A DNA stretch of 64,000 nt from positions 1-64,000 of the forward strand of contig JBAYIE010000018.1 in assembly GCA_041665785.1 (NCBI GenBank), written 5' to 3'. This DNA is from JBAYIE01 sp041665785 (GTDB lineage: Bacteria > Bacteroidota > Bacteroidia > UKL13-3). The translations under genes and the position numbers were made by a program. This document shows, one piece after another, positions 7,090-15,380 of this stretch. Numbering within the stretch: the first letter of the stretch is position 1; every line of letters starts with the position of its first letter. The notes beneath the pieces were generated by a model. The model was not told where the DNA came from, made no database searches, and saw nothing but the letters and a program-made list of their open reading frames with translations.

Positions 7090-7816
7090 ACGCAAAGTCT
7101 GGTATTTTCTTAGTTTTCTATTTTTCACCTTCACTGCTTTTTCCAAAGACCTCCCTCCTGTTTCTAAAAGTTTGGTAAATGATTATGCAGGAGTGCTTGG
7201 GGTGGATGAACGGCAACTTCTCGAACAGAAATTGGTTGCTTATTTTGATTCAACTTCCACACAAATTGCGGTAGTGATTGAAAACTCACTGGAAGGCGAC
7301 GACTTATTTGATTATTGTCAACGCCTGGCCACTGCATGGGGAATTGGAGAAAAAGGGAAGAATAATGGATTGCTGATATACGTAGCCGTAAAAGATCGTC
7401 AGGCACGCATCCATACCGGTTATGGAATGGAAGCTACCATTACCGATGCTTTATCTACCCGTATCCGTACTGAACAAATGAACCCCAATTTTAAAGTTGG
7501 GGATTTTTATTCCGGCCTCGATCAGGCAACTACCACGATCATGAAAGCCGCTTCCGGTGAATATGTGAACGAACGGGAAAAAGGCAGCAAGAAATTTCCA
7601 TTCAAAGCTATTCTGATTGTTGTTGTGCTGCTTCTGATTTTCTCCAAATTTGGTGGAGGTGGTGGCAAAGGAAGACGAAGCAGATTTGGCGGACCCATTT
7701 TGTGGGGTGGAACATTTGGCAGCGGAGGATTTTCTTCCGGTGGTGGAGGCGGTGGCGGATTCGGTGGTTTCGGAGGCGGCGGATTTGGCGGAGGAGGAAG
7801 TGGCGGAAGTTGGTAA
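7082..7816 (+). CDS. TPM domain-containing membrane protein with Gly-rich tail
   Basis: 244 residues. Signal peptide (about 1-21), TPM domain beginning LVNDYAGVLG (31-40), one transmembrane helix at about 174-190, then a tail of about 50 residues that is mostly glycine and ends GGSGGSW. The order is typical for the YgcG-like group. The domain should lie in the periplasm with the Gly-rich tail in the cytoplasm. ATG 7082 is chosen because GGAGG precedes it and it supplies a clean signal peptide; an upstream in-frame start at 7052 would disrupt that. It overlaps the preceding TPM gene by 8 nt. Confidence 0.9.
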   Translation: MNKRKVWYFLSFLFFTFTAFSKDLPPVSKSLVNDYAGVLGVDERQLLEQKLVAYFDSTSTQIAVVIENSLEGDDLFDYCQRLATAWGIGEKGKNNGLLIYVAVKDRQARIHTGYGMEATITDALSTRIRTEQMNPNFKVGDFYSGLDQATTTIMKAASGEYVNEREKGSKKFPFKAILIVVVLLLIFSKFGGGGGKGRRSRFGGPILWGGTFGSGGFSSGGGGGGGFGGFGGGGFGGGGSGGSW

Positions 7817-7862
7817 TCATAGCTGTATTTGAATAACTCATTTTTTGCAAAACACTTTACAA

Positions 7863-7878
7863 GGAGTACCTTTACTCC
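7863..7878 (+). promoter_or_regulatory. Small hairpin abutting the exonuclease start
   Basis: GGAGTA (7863-7868) and TACTCC (7873-7878) form a 6-bp stem with a CCTT loop. It includes the only Shine-Dalgarno-like AAGGAG and ends immediately before the ATG at 7879. It could mask the start or be chance. Confidence 0.4.
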
Positions 7879-8598
7879 ATGCTAGAGAACCTCGATCTTA
7901 CACATCTCCTGATACTCGATATTGAAACTGTTCCCCAATATCCGGTTTATGATGATGTGCCAGAAGACTGGCGAAAACTCTGGGATAAAAAGTCGGTTTC
8001 CTTATCTTATAATAAACCCGATCAAACTCCGGATGCTTTGTACAACCGAGCAGGCATTTATGCGGAATTTGGCAGAATCGTTTGTATTTCGGTCGGCTAT
8101 TTTAACCGAAGTGGAAACGAATGGTCATTGCGTGTCAAATCATTTTACAGCGACAATGAGTCGTTGTTGTTGAAAGAATTCTGCGAACTCTTAACCAAAC
8201 ATTTTAATAGTCCGACTCATTTGCTTTGTGCCCACAACGGAAAAGAATTTGATTTCCCTTATATATGCAGACGATTGTTGATCAATGGTCTTCCAATTCC
8301 ACAGATCTTAAATATTTCTGGTAAAAAACCCTGGGAGATTCAACATATCGACACCATGGAGTTATGGAAGTTCGGAGATTATAAAAGTTATACCTCACTG
8401 GAATTGCTCGCCGCTTCGTTTGGTATTCCCACTCCCAAAGATGATATTGACGGAAGTATGGTTTGGGAGGTATACTGGAAGGAGAAAGATCTGGAAAGAA
8501 TAAAAACCTATTGTCAAAAGGATGTGATTACCACAGCCAGATTGGTCATGAAATTTAAACAAAACGGAAATCTTGATATTATTGATGAATTATCCTGA
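7879..8598 (+). CDS. Predicted 3'-5' exonuclease, PolB-exo type (DnaQ superfamily)
   Basis: 239 residues. DEDDy-type motifs are visible: Exo I LILDIETVP with Asp14 and Glu16, Exo II in CAHNGKEFDFPYI, and Exo III YCQKDVITTARL with Tyr and Asp. This matches the stand-alone 3'-5' exonuclease family related to the exonuclease domain of DNA polymerase B. The likely substrate is DNA or RNA 3' ends in the cytoplasm. Its TGA is immediately followed by the ATG of pdxJ with no gap, so the two genes are translationally coupled. Confidence 0.88.
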   Translation: MLENLDLTHLLILDIETVPQYPVYDDVPEDWRKLWDKKSVSLSYNKPDQTPDALYNRAGIYAEFGRIVCISVGYFNRSGNEWSLRVKSFYSDNESLLLKEFCELLTKHFNSPTHLLCAHNGKEFDFPYICRRLLINGLPIPQILNISGKKPWEIQHIDTMELWKFGDYKSYTSLELLAASFGIPTPKDDIDGSMVWEVYWKEKDLERIKTYCQKDVITTARLVMKFKQNGNLDIIDELS

Positions 8599-9321
8599 AT
8601 GACGCGCTTATCCGTAAATATTAATAAAATAGCCACATTGCGCAATGCACGTGGTGGAAATACACCTGACCTGATACAGGCGGCTAAGGATATTGAACGA
8701 TTTGGTGCAGATGGCATTACTATTCATCCGCGGCCCGACGAACGACATATCCGTTATACAGACGTGTATGCGCTGAAAGAAGTAATTAAAACCGAATTCA
8801 ATATTGAAGGTAATCCCGGTGAAGCGAAATTTATGCAGTTGGTATCAGCAATACAGCCTGCTCAAGTGACCCTGGTACCTGACACAACAGGTCAACTCAC
8901 TTCCGATCATGGTTGGGACACTCATAAGCATCGGGACTTTCTGCAGGATACAGTTTCGTTGCTGCATTCACTTGGTATACGGGTATCCATTTTTGTAGAT
9001 CCGGTTTTAAAAATGGTGGAAGGAGCTAAGGCAACCGGAACCGATCGGATTGAACTGTATACCGAATCCTATGCGGATCAATTCTCTCAAAATAAGTCGA
9101 ATGCCATTGCCCCATTTATTGCGGCTGCGCAAAAAGCGGATGAACTTAATCTGGGATTAAATGCCGGTCATGATCTTTCTTTACATAACCTTTCCTATTT
9201 CAAACAACAAATTCCTAACTTACTTGAAGTAAGTATTGGCCACGCTTTGATTTCGGATGCCTTATACTTCGGATTGGAAAATACCGTTCAACTTTATAAA
9301 CGCCAATTGCATGCCCAATAA
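8599..9321 (+). CDS. pdxJ: Pyridoxine 5'-phosphate synthase
   Basis: 240 residues. PdxJ condenses 3-amino-2-oxopropyl phosphate with 1-deoxyxylulose 5-phosphate to give pyridoxine 5'-phosphate (vitamin B6). The N-terminal LSVNINKIATLRNARGG and the GADGITIHPRPDERHI block are diagnostic, as is GLNAGHDLSLHNL near the C-terminus. Length is standard. It begins directly after the exonuclease stop, and its last codons contain the ATG of the next gene (9311), so three genes run as one unit. Confidence 0.95.
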   Translation: MTRLSVNINKIATLRNARGGNTPDLIQAAKDIERFGADGITIHPRPDERHIRYTDVYALKEVIKTEFNIEGNPGEAKFMQLVSAIQPAQVTLVPDTTGQLTSDHGWDTHKHRDFLQDTVSLLHSLGIRVSIFVDPVLKMVEGAKATGTDRIELYTESYADQFSQNKSNAIAPFIAAAQKADELNLGLNAGHDLSLHNLSYFKQQIPNLLEVSIGHALISDALYFGLENTVQLYKRQLHAQ

Positions 9322-9814
9322 TATACTTTTATACGAACGTCAGACAATTCGTCAAAAATGGCTTTGGTTGTTACTGGGTGGTACTACCTTGTATCTTCTG
9401 TATGGGAGTTTTGCCGCCATGTTTATTCAAAACAGTGCGGTTCCTCCCATGATGGCAACCAGTTTGCTGATCATGTTGGGCGTAGATATATTATTGTGGT
9501 TGATGAAGCTGGAATTTTTAATCAAAACAGATGGCTTTTATTTTCGGTTCAGGCCTTTTACCATTCGATACAAGCGTGTAGCCTGGGAAGATTTAGAGGA
9601 TATCCGCGTCAGATCTTATAAGCCTCTTCGTGAATTTGGAGGCTGGGGTTTGAGAATCGGATTTGGCGGACAGGGCATGGCATTAACGATTTCGGGTAAT
9701 AAAGGGGTTCAATTGGTATTTAAAAATGGACGCCGTATCTTAATCGGTACCCGGCAAGCTGAAAAAGTTGAACAAATTCTATCACAATTAAAAAACCCTC
9801 ATTCAGCGGAGTAG
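9311..9814 (+). CDS. Hypothetical membrane protein, two TM helices plus PH-like domain
   Basis: 167 residues. Two hydrophobic helices at about 17-37 and 47-66 form a hairpin, followed by a soluble part rich in beta-strand pattern (GFYFRFRPF, GWGLRIGF, GVQLVFKNGRRILIGT). This is the layout of small bacterial PH-like (bPH) membrane proteins. No enzymatic motif is seen. ATG 9311 overlaps the pdxJ stop; longer reading from 9257 only shadows pdxJ. The 3' end overlaps the convergent Nudix gene by 12 nt. Confidence 0.7.
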   Translation: MPNNILLYERQTIRQKWLWLLLGGTTLYLLYGSFAAMFIQNSAVPPMMATSLLIMLGVDILLWLMKLEFLIKTDGFYFRFRPFTIRYKRVAWEDLEDIRVRSYKPLREFGGWGLRIGFGGQGMALTISGNKGVQLVFKNGRRILIGTRQAEKVEQILSQLKNPHSAE

Positions 9815-10255
9815 TTCAACCACCTTTTTATCAATCGGGAAAGTTACCAACGCCGGATTCAAGGCTTCTTTCCTCACCCAAAAGAAACGCAATTGTTCTT
9901 TCTTTCCATCGTTTTCAATTTCAAATTCATCCAGTCTGATCAGTCCCGGATCCGCTAATGCAGTTACTTTGTAATAAACGGATATCAGCTGATCTGTAGG
10001 ACGAAACATACTTTGCTGAAAAAAATCTGTTGTATACAGGTGTTGATCCACTGCAACTGGTAATGCAGCTTCTTCCATAAATTCACGTATCAGACACTCA
10101 GCCAATCCTTCACCCAATTCCAAACCTCCACCCGGAAATTTTGTAAAATGAAAATCTCCGATTTTTTCATGGATGAGCAATACCTGATCTTCCCATTCGA
10201 GTATTCCATAGACGCGAACATTAAACCTGTTTAGTGTATTATCTGCCCCTATCAT
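9803..10255 (-). CDS. Nudix hydrolase
   Basis: 150 residues. The Nudix box spans about 43-65 (GGLELGEGLAECLIREFMEEA); the usual Gly after EEx is Ala. Such enzymes hydrolyse nucleoside diphosphates linked to another group, such as damaged nucleotides, NDP-sugars or dinucleotides; the substrate is not predictable. It is the last gene of a minus-strand operon, and its start lies inside the end of the beta-barrel gene (17-nt overlap). Its 3' end overlaps the convergent membrane-protein gene. Confidence 0.88.
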   Translation of the reverse strand: MIGADNTLNRFNVRVYGILEWEDQVLLIHEKIGDFHFTKFPGGGLELGEGLAECLIREFMEEAALPVAVDQHLYTTDFFQQSMFRPTDQLISVYYKVTALADPGLIRLDEFEIENDGKKEQLRFFWVRKEALNPALVTFPIDKKVVELLR

Positions 10256-11042
10256 CGCTGAATGTTAATGCATATTGTACTCCCAGAATAACCTGAAAAT
10301 AATAAGGATAAGAATGCAAAGCGCCTGAAGAAACAGAAATCGGATACAATCCCACAACAGGCATTGCATATACAATGGTCTTCTTGTCGAAGCGATACTC
10401 ACTTCTTGCACCGATCATAAAATTCATGGTAAAAAACCGGGCATTGTATCCGGTCGAATCAAATTGAAACTGACTTTCACCATCTACTACAAATTGATCC
10501 AGTTTGGCAGTCATTTGATGTTTGAGCAGGAAATTAAAACCCATTCCACCCGTCAAACTAATTTTATAATAGAAGTCTTTTGAACTAAACACTTCGTAAT
10601 GCACCAAAACCGGAACTTGTAAATACTGATACCGGTAACTATAGATCACACTTTTTTCGCCGGCACCGGATGACAACTCCAGTAATTTTCCTTTACCCAT
10701 TCCGGGATACAAAGGATCCAGGTATTGAATATTGGATTGTTTGCGGTTAAACCCGACATCTTCATAGGCCAAGCCTGCTTGAATTCCCCACCGTTTGGTG
10801 ATGAACTTATGTCCCCAAACTGCTGCCCCAAATGATACACGAGGAGATTCGAGTGCACCGGCTGAATCAACATATGCTGCATAAGTTTGATTTCCGGATA
10901 CTAGTTGATTGGAGGATGAAGTGTTGATACATCCGGTAACTGATCCATGCACGGATCCACTGACTGAAAACCGGGTGAAACTTTGAGCACACGTAGATAG
11001 GATCTGAAACAACAGGATAAAAAACAAGCACAACCTCATCAT
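10239..11042 (-). CDS. Outer-membrane beta-barrel protein (porin-like family)
   Basis: 267 residues. Signal peptide at about 1-20 ending in STCAQS. The mature part alternates aromatic and polar residues in repeated short strands (RWGIQAGLAYEDVGF, YQYLQVPVLVHYEV, YYKISLTGGMGFNF) and ends in a strand, as expected for an outer-membrane barrel. No specific family is recognised. It follows the PorV/PorQ gene after 31 nt and overlaps the Nudix gene, in a co-transcribed envelope cluster. ATG codons at 11042 and 11039 are both possible starts. Confidence 0.7.
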   Translation of the reverse strand: MMRLCLFFILLFQILSTCAQSFTRFSVSGSVHGSVTGCINTSSSNQLVSGNQTYAAYVDSAGALESPRVSFGAAVWGHKFITKRWGIQAGLAYEDVGFNRKQSNIQYLDPLYPGMGKGKLLELSSGAGEKSVIYSYRYQYLQVPVLVHYEVFSSKDFYYKISLTGGMGFNFLLKHQMTAKLDQFVVDGESQFQFDSTGYNARFFTMNFMIGARSEYRFDKKTIVYAMPVVGLYPISVSSGALHSYPYYFQVILGVQYALTFSDDRGR

Positions 11043-11073
11043 GGCACAAAGGTAATGGCTTTCTATTTCAGAT

Positions 11074-12138
11074 TTACTTCCGTATGCCCAGTTTTACTGA
11101 AATGATATTGGAATAAGGCAATGAAGAACTGCTTCCCGGATTTGCCAGGGCATAATCTACTACAAACTGATTGATGCGTACACCGGCACCAACACTTGGC
11201 ATGGCAGTGTACTCTTCCCTGCCATCGATTGTCTTCTGCCGTTGGATGTTCATAAAACCTCCGCGCAAATAAATAAGATTGCGGTAGCTGACTTCCAAAC
11301 CTGCTTTTGGATCCAGATTGATATAGGGATTGTGAATCAGAACATTCCGTTCGCCATCAATGGTAATATCAGCATTCAATTCCGGTAATAAAATGAGACG
11401 TTTATTGAAGAACTCCCATTTGCCTGAAACTCCAATGACCGTTTTAGGTACGGTTAATTCAAGCGAAGTTCCCGGAACCGTGTTATTGGTTTGGCGCAAT
11501 ATTTCTTTTTCGGCCTCCGAGAAATTAAAACTCCACACATTAAAGGTAGTTGTAACATCGCGCAAACTTACCCCATACCGAAAACGATTGTGCTGAAATT
11601 GAGCGCCAATGTCGAAACCAAATCCCCAGGATGAAGCAAAATTTCCAATGATCCGACGGATGATTTTCACATTGGCACCCACACTCAAATGTTCAATTCC
11701 CGGGTTTCGGGAATAGGAACCAATCAAAGCGTAATCGATAGCAGAGAAGGAGGAGATACGTGAATAATCCATTTGTCCGTTTTGAAACAGGTTCAGTGTA
11801 TTTGGTATATCATCTACTCCCGCTCTGATCAAGGATAAGCCAAGCACACTCTTTTCATCGTAGCGATATGCAACTGAAACAAAATCATGCTTCACAATTC
11901 CTGCAAACTGCTCATTGTGCATGAGAGAAAACTGAACCTTATCCCGGATTTGTTGCAAAGCCGCCGGGTTCCAGTAAGTACCATCCACATCATCTACACT
12001 TGCTACCACGGCATTTCCCATACCCAAAGCCCGGGCACCAATTCCCAGTGACAAAAACTCGTTGCTGTACTTGGCTAACTGCGCATTAACCGATGTTCCC
12101 AATACAATACTGAAAATGAAAATCCAATACCTGTTCAT
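11074..12138 (-). CDS. PorV/PorQ family protein
   Basis: 354 residues with a signal peptide at about 1-19 (cleavage after VNA). The start of the mature protein, FLSLGIGARALGMGNAVVA...GTYWNPAAL (about 29-60), is the signature of the PorV/PorQ (UPF0164) family, relatives of FadL-like barrels. PorV and PorQ serve the type IX secretion system in the outer membrane; whether this member does cannot be decided here, since no other T9SS genes are in the window. It overlaps the AcpH-like gene by 4 nt. Confidence 0.85.
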   Translation of the reverse strand: MNRYWIFIFSIVLGTSVNAQLAKYSNEFLSLGIGARALGMGNAVVASVDDVDGTYWNPAALQQIRDKVQFSLMHNEQFAGIVKHDFVSVAYRYDEKSVLGLSLIRAGVDDIPNTLNLFQNGQMDYSRISSFSAIDYALIGSYSRNPGIEHLSVGANVKIIRRIIGNFASSWGFGFDIGAQFQHNRFRYGVSLRDVTTTFNVWSFNFSEAEKEILRQTNNTVPGTSLELTVPKTVIGVSGKWEFFNKRLILLPELNADITIDGERNVLIHNPYINLDPKAGLEVSYRNLIYLRGGFMNIQRQKTIDGREEYTAMPSVGAGVRINQFVVDYALANPGSSSSLPYSNIISVKLGIRK

Positions 12139-12797
12139 GCAAATATGCTCCTCATGATGCGAAGGGTTTCTGTCGGGTTGTTAAAATACCTGCGTTCTGC
12201 TTCCAGACAAAGGTCATGCAAAACTTCAATATCTCTTCCTACCGGTTCGTCCAATCCTGCCCGCAACATAATTCTACTCAACGAATAAACCAGCTTATTC
12301 GTATCGGAATAGTAATAGATATAACGAACTGTAAGAAAATGTCCGAACCGGTTTATGAACTCTTCGGGATTTTTGGCCTGAAATAATTCCAGATAAGTTT
12401 GTAAGGTTTCAGCTTCAATCAGATCCAGCGAAGTGTAAAAGCGGTCTACCGTTTCTACATTTTGTTTTACCAGTAACTGGTCGAGAAGTAACTCAAACAA
12501 AACATGTGCAATAAACCAACGGCGTTGCACCTGAGCAGAAAGGGGTGCCGACTTTACGAGTTGGTTTAACTCTTCCTGGTGAAATGCAAAAAAACCGGAA
12601 GCATGAAACCGTTTGTCGGATTCGTAATGCTTCAGGCATCCTTCAAACAAGCTAATATGTTCTTTCGATTCGAGTTGCCGTGGTCTGTGCTTATACGATT
12701 TAACCTGATCTTTGGAAATATCCGGTAACAGTAATCCGGCATTGTAATATGGATTGCCGTCAACATGGTCTATATAATAATGCGAGAGGTAATTCAC
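12135..12797 (-). CDS. AcpH/DUF479-like hypothetical protein
   Basis: 220 residues, mostly helical. The N-terminal MNYLSHYYID...NAGLLLPDI resembles the start of acyl-carrier-protein phosphodiesterase (AcpH, DUF479), where a conserved His and Asp bind metal. The rest matches less well, so the enzymatic role is tentative. The start codon is GTG, chosen because the family N-terminus begins there. It starts 3 nt after the small upstream gene and overlaps the PorV/PorQ gene, so it belongs to the same operon. Confidence 0.55.
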   Translation of the reverse strand: MNYLSHYYIDHVDGNPYYNAGLLLPDISKDQVKSYKHRPRQLESKEHISLFEGCLKHYESDKRFHASGFFAFHQEELNQLVKSAPLSAQVQRRWFIAHVLFELLLDQLLVKQNVETVDRFYTSLDLIEAETLQTYLELFQAKNPEEFINRFGHFLTVRYIYYYSDTNKLVYSLSRIMLRAGLDEPVGRDIEVLHDLCLEAERRYFNNPTETLRIMRSIFA

Positions 12798-12800
12798 CTG

Positions 12801-12989
12801 TTACCGATTATCCCAGGACTGTCTGGTTTTATGACCTTTCTTTTTAACCAGGCCTTTCTTGTTATAATTTGCATTGTAGTTCCGTTTGGGATCAGAAAAA
12901 TCGGCGCATTGTTTTTTAGAGCTGCAGGATTCACATCCGGCACCGATGATAATAAAAGAAATTAAATACAGTAAACTGCGCTTCACCAT
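12801..12989 (-). CDS. Small exported or lipid-anchored protein, basic tail
   Basis: 62 residues. A hydrophobic N-terminus (about 5-18) is followed by a Cys-rich segment CESCSSKKQC and a basic tail KKGLVKKKGHK. Cys at about 19 may be a lipidation site, although the residues before it (GAG) are not an ideal lipobox. Function unknown. It is probably the first gene of the minus-strand operon running to the Nudix gene, starting just after the terminator of the H1-like gene. Confidence 0.6.
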   Translation of the reverse strand: MVKRSLLYLISFIIIGAGCESCSSKKQCADFSDPKRNYNANYNKKGLVKKKGHKTRQSWDNR

Positions 12990-13032
12990 TTTTGTTCCCT
13001 GAATTCAAAGTTAAGAGAAAGGCCGGAACAAA

Positions 13033-13061
13033 AAAAAAGCCCCGCAATGCAGGGCTTTTTT
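13033..13061 (-). terminator. Terminator of the H1-like gene
   Basis: GCCC/GGGC stem (13039-13042 with 13052-13055) extended by flanking A and T runs. On the minus strand it is followed by nine T. It lies 16 nt after the stop of the H1-like gene and would also work in the other direction. Confidence 0.8.
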
Positions 13062-13076
13062 AAATTCAAAGGAAGC

Positions 13077-13283
13077 TTACTTTTTCTTTGCAGCTTTCTT
13101 AGCGGCTTTCTTAGGAGCAGCTTTCTTAGCGGCTTTCTTAGGAGCGGCTTTCTTTGCAGCTTTCTTAGCAGCTTTTTTAGGAGCAGCTTTCTTTGCAGCT
13201 TTCTTAGCAGCTTTTTTAGGAGCAGCTTTCTTAGCAGCCGATTTAGTTGGAGCTGCTTTTTTAGTTGATTTTTTAGTTGCCAT
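13077..13283 (-). CDS. Histone H1-like Lys/Ala-rich DNA-binding protein
   Basis: 68 residues made almost only of Lys, Ala and Pro, with repeating AAKKAAPKK units. This is the composition of the C-terminal tail of histone H1 and of the small bacterial H1-like proteins. It should bind DNA without sequence preference and help compact the nucleoid. It is a stand-alone gene with its own promoter and terminator. A second, much longer basic repeat is fused to a DksA-like domain at 48728. Confidence 0.88.
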   Translation of the reverse strand: MATKKSTKKAAPTKSAAKKAAPKKAAKKAAKKAAPKKAAKKAAKKAAPKKAAKKAAPKKAAKKAAKKK

Positions 13284-13312
13284 GTTCTTAATAATTAAAT
13301 TGATTACGTAAA

Positions 13313-13343
13313 CAAAGTTATATGGTCTTTTATATTTTGCAAA
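13313..13343 (-). promoter_or_regulatory. Bacteroidota promoter for the H1-like gene
   Basis: TTTG (13340-13343) followed after 19 nt by TAACTTTG (13313-13320) on the minus strand, both matching consensus. The start codon is 29 nt downstream. Confidence 0.8.
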
Positions 13344-13760
13344 TACCTGCTCACTATCAGCACATAAAAAGTTATCTTCAAAATTGTTGATAACTGATAT
13401 TGGAGATGCTGAAGGATTGATTTTACTACAATTTCCAACCTTCGACTTTCAACAATTTTTCTTTAAATTTTTTTGCTAAAAAGTTTGCACAATCTACCTG
13501 CATCCTTCTCAACAATATTTCATGCATCACATTACAGCTTTAAACAAATCATTGGAATGCCTGAATTCACAGGTGTTTCAATGGCATCATCGGTATATTG
13601 CATCGAATTCAATTAAACAACACAACGCATAGTTCTATAAAAAATATTTCGTTTACTTCGTTTCATGCATGCACACATAAAAAAACGCCCAACCATATGA
13701 GTATAATTTTATATACACTTTTAACGTGCATGTTTGAATTCGAAATAAAAATTCAACCCA

Positions 13761-13768
13761 TAAGTTTG
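13761..13768 (+). promoter_or_regulatory. Putative -7 element of cinA
   Basis: TAAGTTTG fits TAnnTTTG, 20 nt before the ATG. A TTTG lies 24 nt upstream (13733-13736), slightly farther than usual. Confidence 0.5.
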
Positions 13769-13788
13769 AACTATAAAAAGCGATTTGC

Positions 13789-15036
13789 ATGAATGCAGAA
13801 ATTATTACCATCGGAGATGAAATTTTAATCGGACAAATAATTGATACCAATTCGTCGTGGCTCGGACAAATTTTAAGCAGCGCAGGCATTCAGGTTGTAC
13901 ACCGAACTTCCGTTTCTGATAAGCCACCAGCCATCTGTAGTGCTTTGGATCAGGCATCTGAACGTGCCGATATTATTATCATGACCGGTGGATTAGGTCC
14001 AACCAAAGACGATGTAACCAAACATACACTTGCTGATTATTTTAAAAGTAATTTAATCCTGAATCAGGAAGTATTGGATTGGGTGACACATATTTTTCAG
14101 CAAAGAAATTTACCCATGATTGAATCCAATATGCTTCAGGCAATGGTACCTGAATCATGCGAAGTTCTGTTTAACAAAAACGGTACAGCTCCCGGAATGT
14201 GGTTTCATCAAAACGGAAAAGTATACATCAGCATGCCGGGTGTTCCTTTTGAAATGAAAACAATATTTGAAGAACAGGCGTTGCCGAAATTAAAAGCAAC
14301 ATTTCCATTACCCGTTATCGTTCACCGAACCATTCAAACCTGTTCAATAGGTGAATCTTTTTTAGCCAAACGAATTGCACATTGGGAGAATAATTTACCG
14401 GCACATATTAAACTGGCATACCTGCCTTCGGTCGGACAAGTTCGTTTACGATTAAGTGGTACCGGAAGCGACGGCAAAAAACTGCGTACTGAAATGCAGG
14501 AACTAATCGATCAATTATATCCGTTGATAGGTGATTATATTTTTGGTGAAGAGGACGACAGTTTACCCATTGTGGTTGGCCGGATTTTAAAACAACGAAA
14601 AAAAACGGTTTCCACTGCTGAAAGTTGTACCGGTGGTTATCTGGCTCATCAGATAACTTCAGTTGCAGGTAGCTCGGCTTATTATACAGGAAGTATTATT
14701 AGTTATGACAACCGGATAAAAACCGATGAATTGGGCATTGATTTGCAAATCCTGCAAAAAGATGGTGCTGTGAGCAAGGCTTGTGTTGAACAAATGGCTC
14801 AACATATACGTAAAAAGTTCAACACCGATTATTCCATCGCAACCAGTGGAATTGCCGGACCCGATGGAGGAACTCCTGACAAACCGGTTGGAACTATCTG
14901 GATTGCCGTTTGTTCGGCCATTGAATGCACTTCCATGTTATACAATATGGGAGACCATCGTGAACGGACCATTCAACGAACCGCATTACAGGCATTGGAT
15001 ATGTTGAGAAAAATGCTGTTGAAGGAGTTGGTTTGA
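13789..15036 (+). CDS. cinA: CinA, nicotinamide-nucleotide amidase / competence-damage protein
   Basis: 415 residues with two domains. The N-terminal MoCF/COG1058 domain (about 1-170) has ITIGDEILIGQI and MTGGLGPTKDDVT, linked to ADP-ribose pyrophosphatase activity. The C-terminal PncC domain (about 260-415) has STAESCTGGYLAHQIT and TSGIAGPDGGTPDKPVGT. PncC deamidates NMN to nicotinic acid mononucleotide, recycling pyridine nucleotides made by DNA ligase. Length and layout are the usual full-length form. Its own promoter precedes it. Confidence 0.95.
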   Translation: MNAEIITIGDEILIGQIIDTNSSWLGQILSSAGIQVVHRTSVSDKPPAICSALDQASERADIIIMTGGLGPTKDDVTKHTLADYFKSNLILNQEVLDWVTHIFQQRNLPMIESNMLQAMVPESCEVLFNKNGTAPGMWFHQNGKVYISMPGVPFEMKTIFEEQALPKLKATFPLPVIVHRTIQTCSIGESFLAKRIAHWENNLPAHIKLAYLPSVGQVRLRLSGTGSDGKKLRTEMQELIDQLYPLIGDYIFGEEDDSLPIVVGRILKQRKKTVSTAESCTGGYLAHQITSVAGSSAYYTGSIISYDNRIKTDELGIDLQILQKDGAVSKACVEQMAQHIRKKFNTDYSIATSGIAGPDGGTPDKPVGTIWIAVCSAIECTSMLYNMGDHRERTIQRTALQALDMLRKMLLKELV

Positions 15037-15045
15037 TTTAGTTGT

Positions 15046-15291
15046 TTGCAGCCTATAATCCTTCAACTAAGCGATATTACTAATCCTCCTTTTCTCTTTG
15101 TTGCTCAGCAAATCGACGCACTCTTACCCATCGGTTTCCCTGCATTCAGGATCGAAATGTATACTCCTCTTACAACAGGATATTTGAAAGCCAACCAACA
15201 GATTTTACAGTCACATACCAGTTTTTTTCTTATTCCATTGGAATCCAGTAAGCATCAGCCTGTTCAGGATCAGTTTACACTCCTATTTTAA
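15046..15291 (+). CDS. Doubtful small ORF, possible gene remnant
   Basis: 81 codons open from a TTG at 15046; no ATG near the beginning. The product (QLSDITNPPF..., PIGFPAFRIEMYTP...) has a plausible amino-acid mix but matches no family I know. It ends just before the E2 promoter. It may be a relic or chance frame. Confidence 0.2.
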   Translation: MQPIILQLSDITNPPFLFVAQQIDALLPIGFPAFRIEMYTPLTTGYLKANQQILQSHTSFFLIPLESSKHQPVQDQFTLLF

Positions 15292-15292
15292 A

Positions 15293-15323
15293 TTGGCATA
15301 ACTCCTTCAAAGTTTTAAATTTG
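15293..15323 (+). promoter_or_regulatory. Bacteroidota promoter for the E2 gene
   Basis: TTG (15293-15295), 20-nt spacer, TAAATTTG (15316-15323). The ATG follows after a leader of about 50 nt. Confidence 0.75.
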
Positions 15324-15380
15324 CGCGCACTGGAGTCGGGTTAACTAAACTGTAACCTTTTCCTTATATGTTAATCAACT

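Larger units (their letters stand above)
13284..13788. other. 505-bp AT-rich intergenic region
   Basis: Divergent region between the H1-like gene and cinA, holding the promoters of both. A 7-bp palindrome AGTTATC/GATAACT lies at 13370-13395. A 64-codon open frame at 13598-13792 has low-complexity composition and overlaps the cinA start; it is not taken as a gene. Nothing else recognised. Confidence 0.6.
15037..15380. other. 344-bp gap between cinA and the E2 gene
   Basis: Holds a low-confidence open frame (15046-15291) and the promoter of the E2 gene (15293-15323). No RNA gene or repeat seen. Confidence 0.5.

Noticed and set aside
13370..13395. Replication origin / DnaA-box region
   Set aside because: Only one near-match to a DnaA box (TGTTGATAA) is present, no dnaA or dnaN gene and no cluster of boxes.
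13598..13792. 64-codon plus-strand ORF before cinA
   Set aside because: It overlaps the cinA start and promoter, and its product shows no coding-like pattern.
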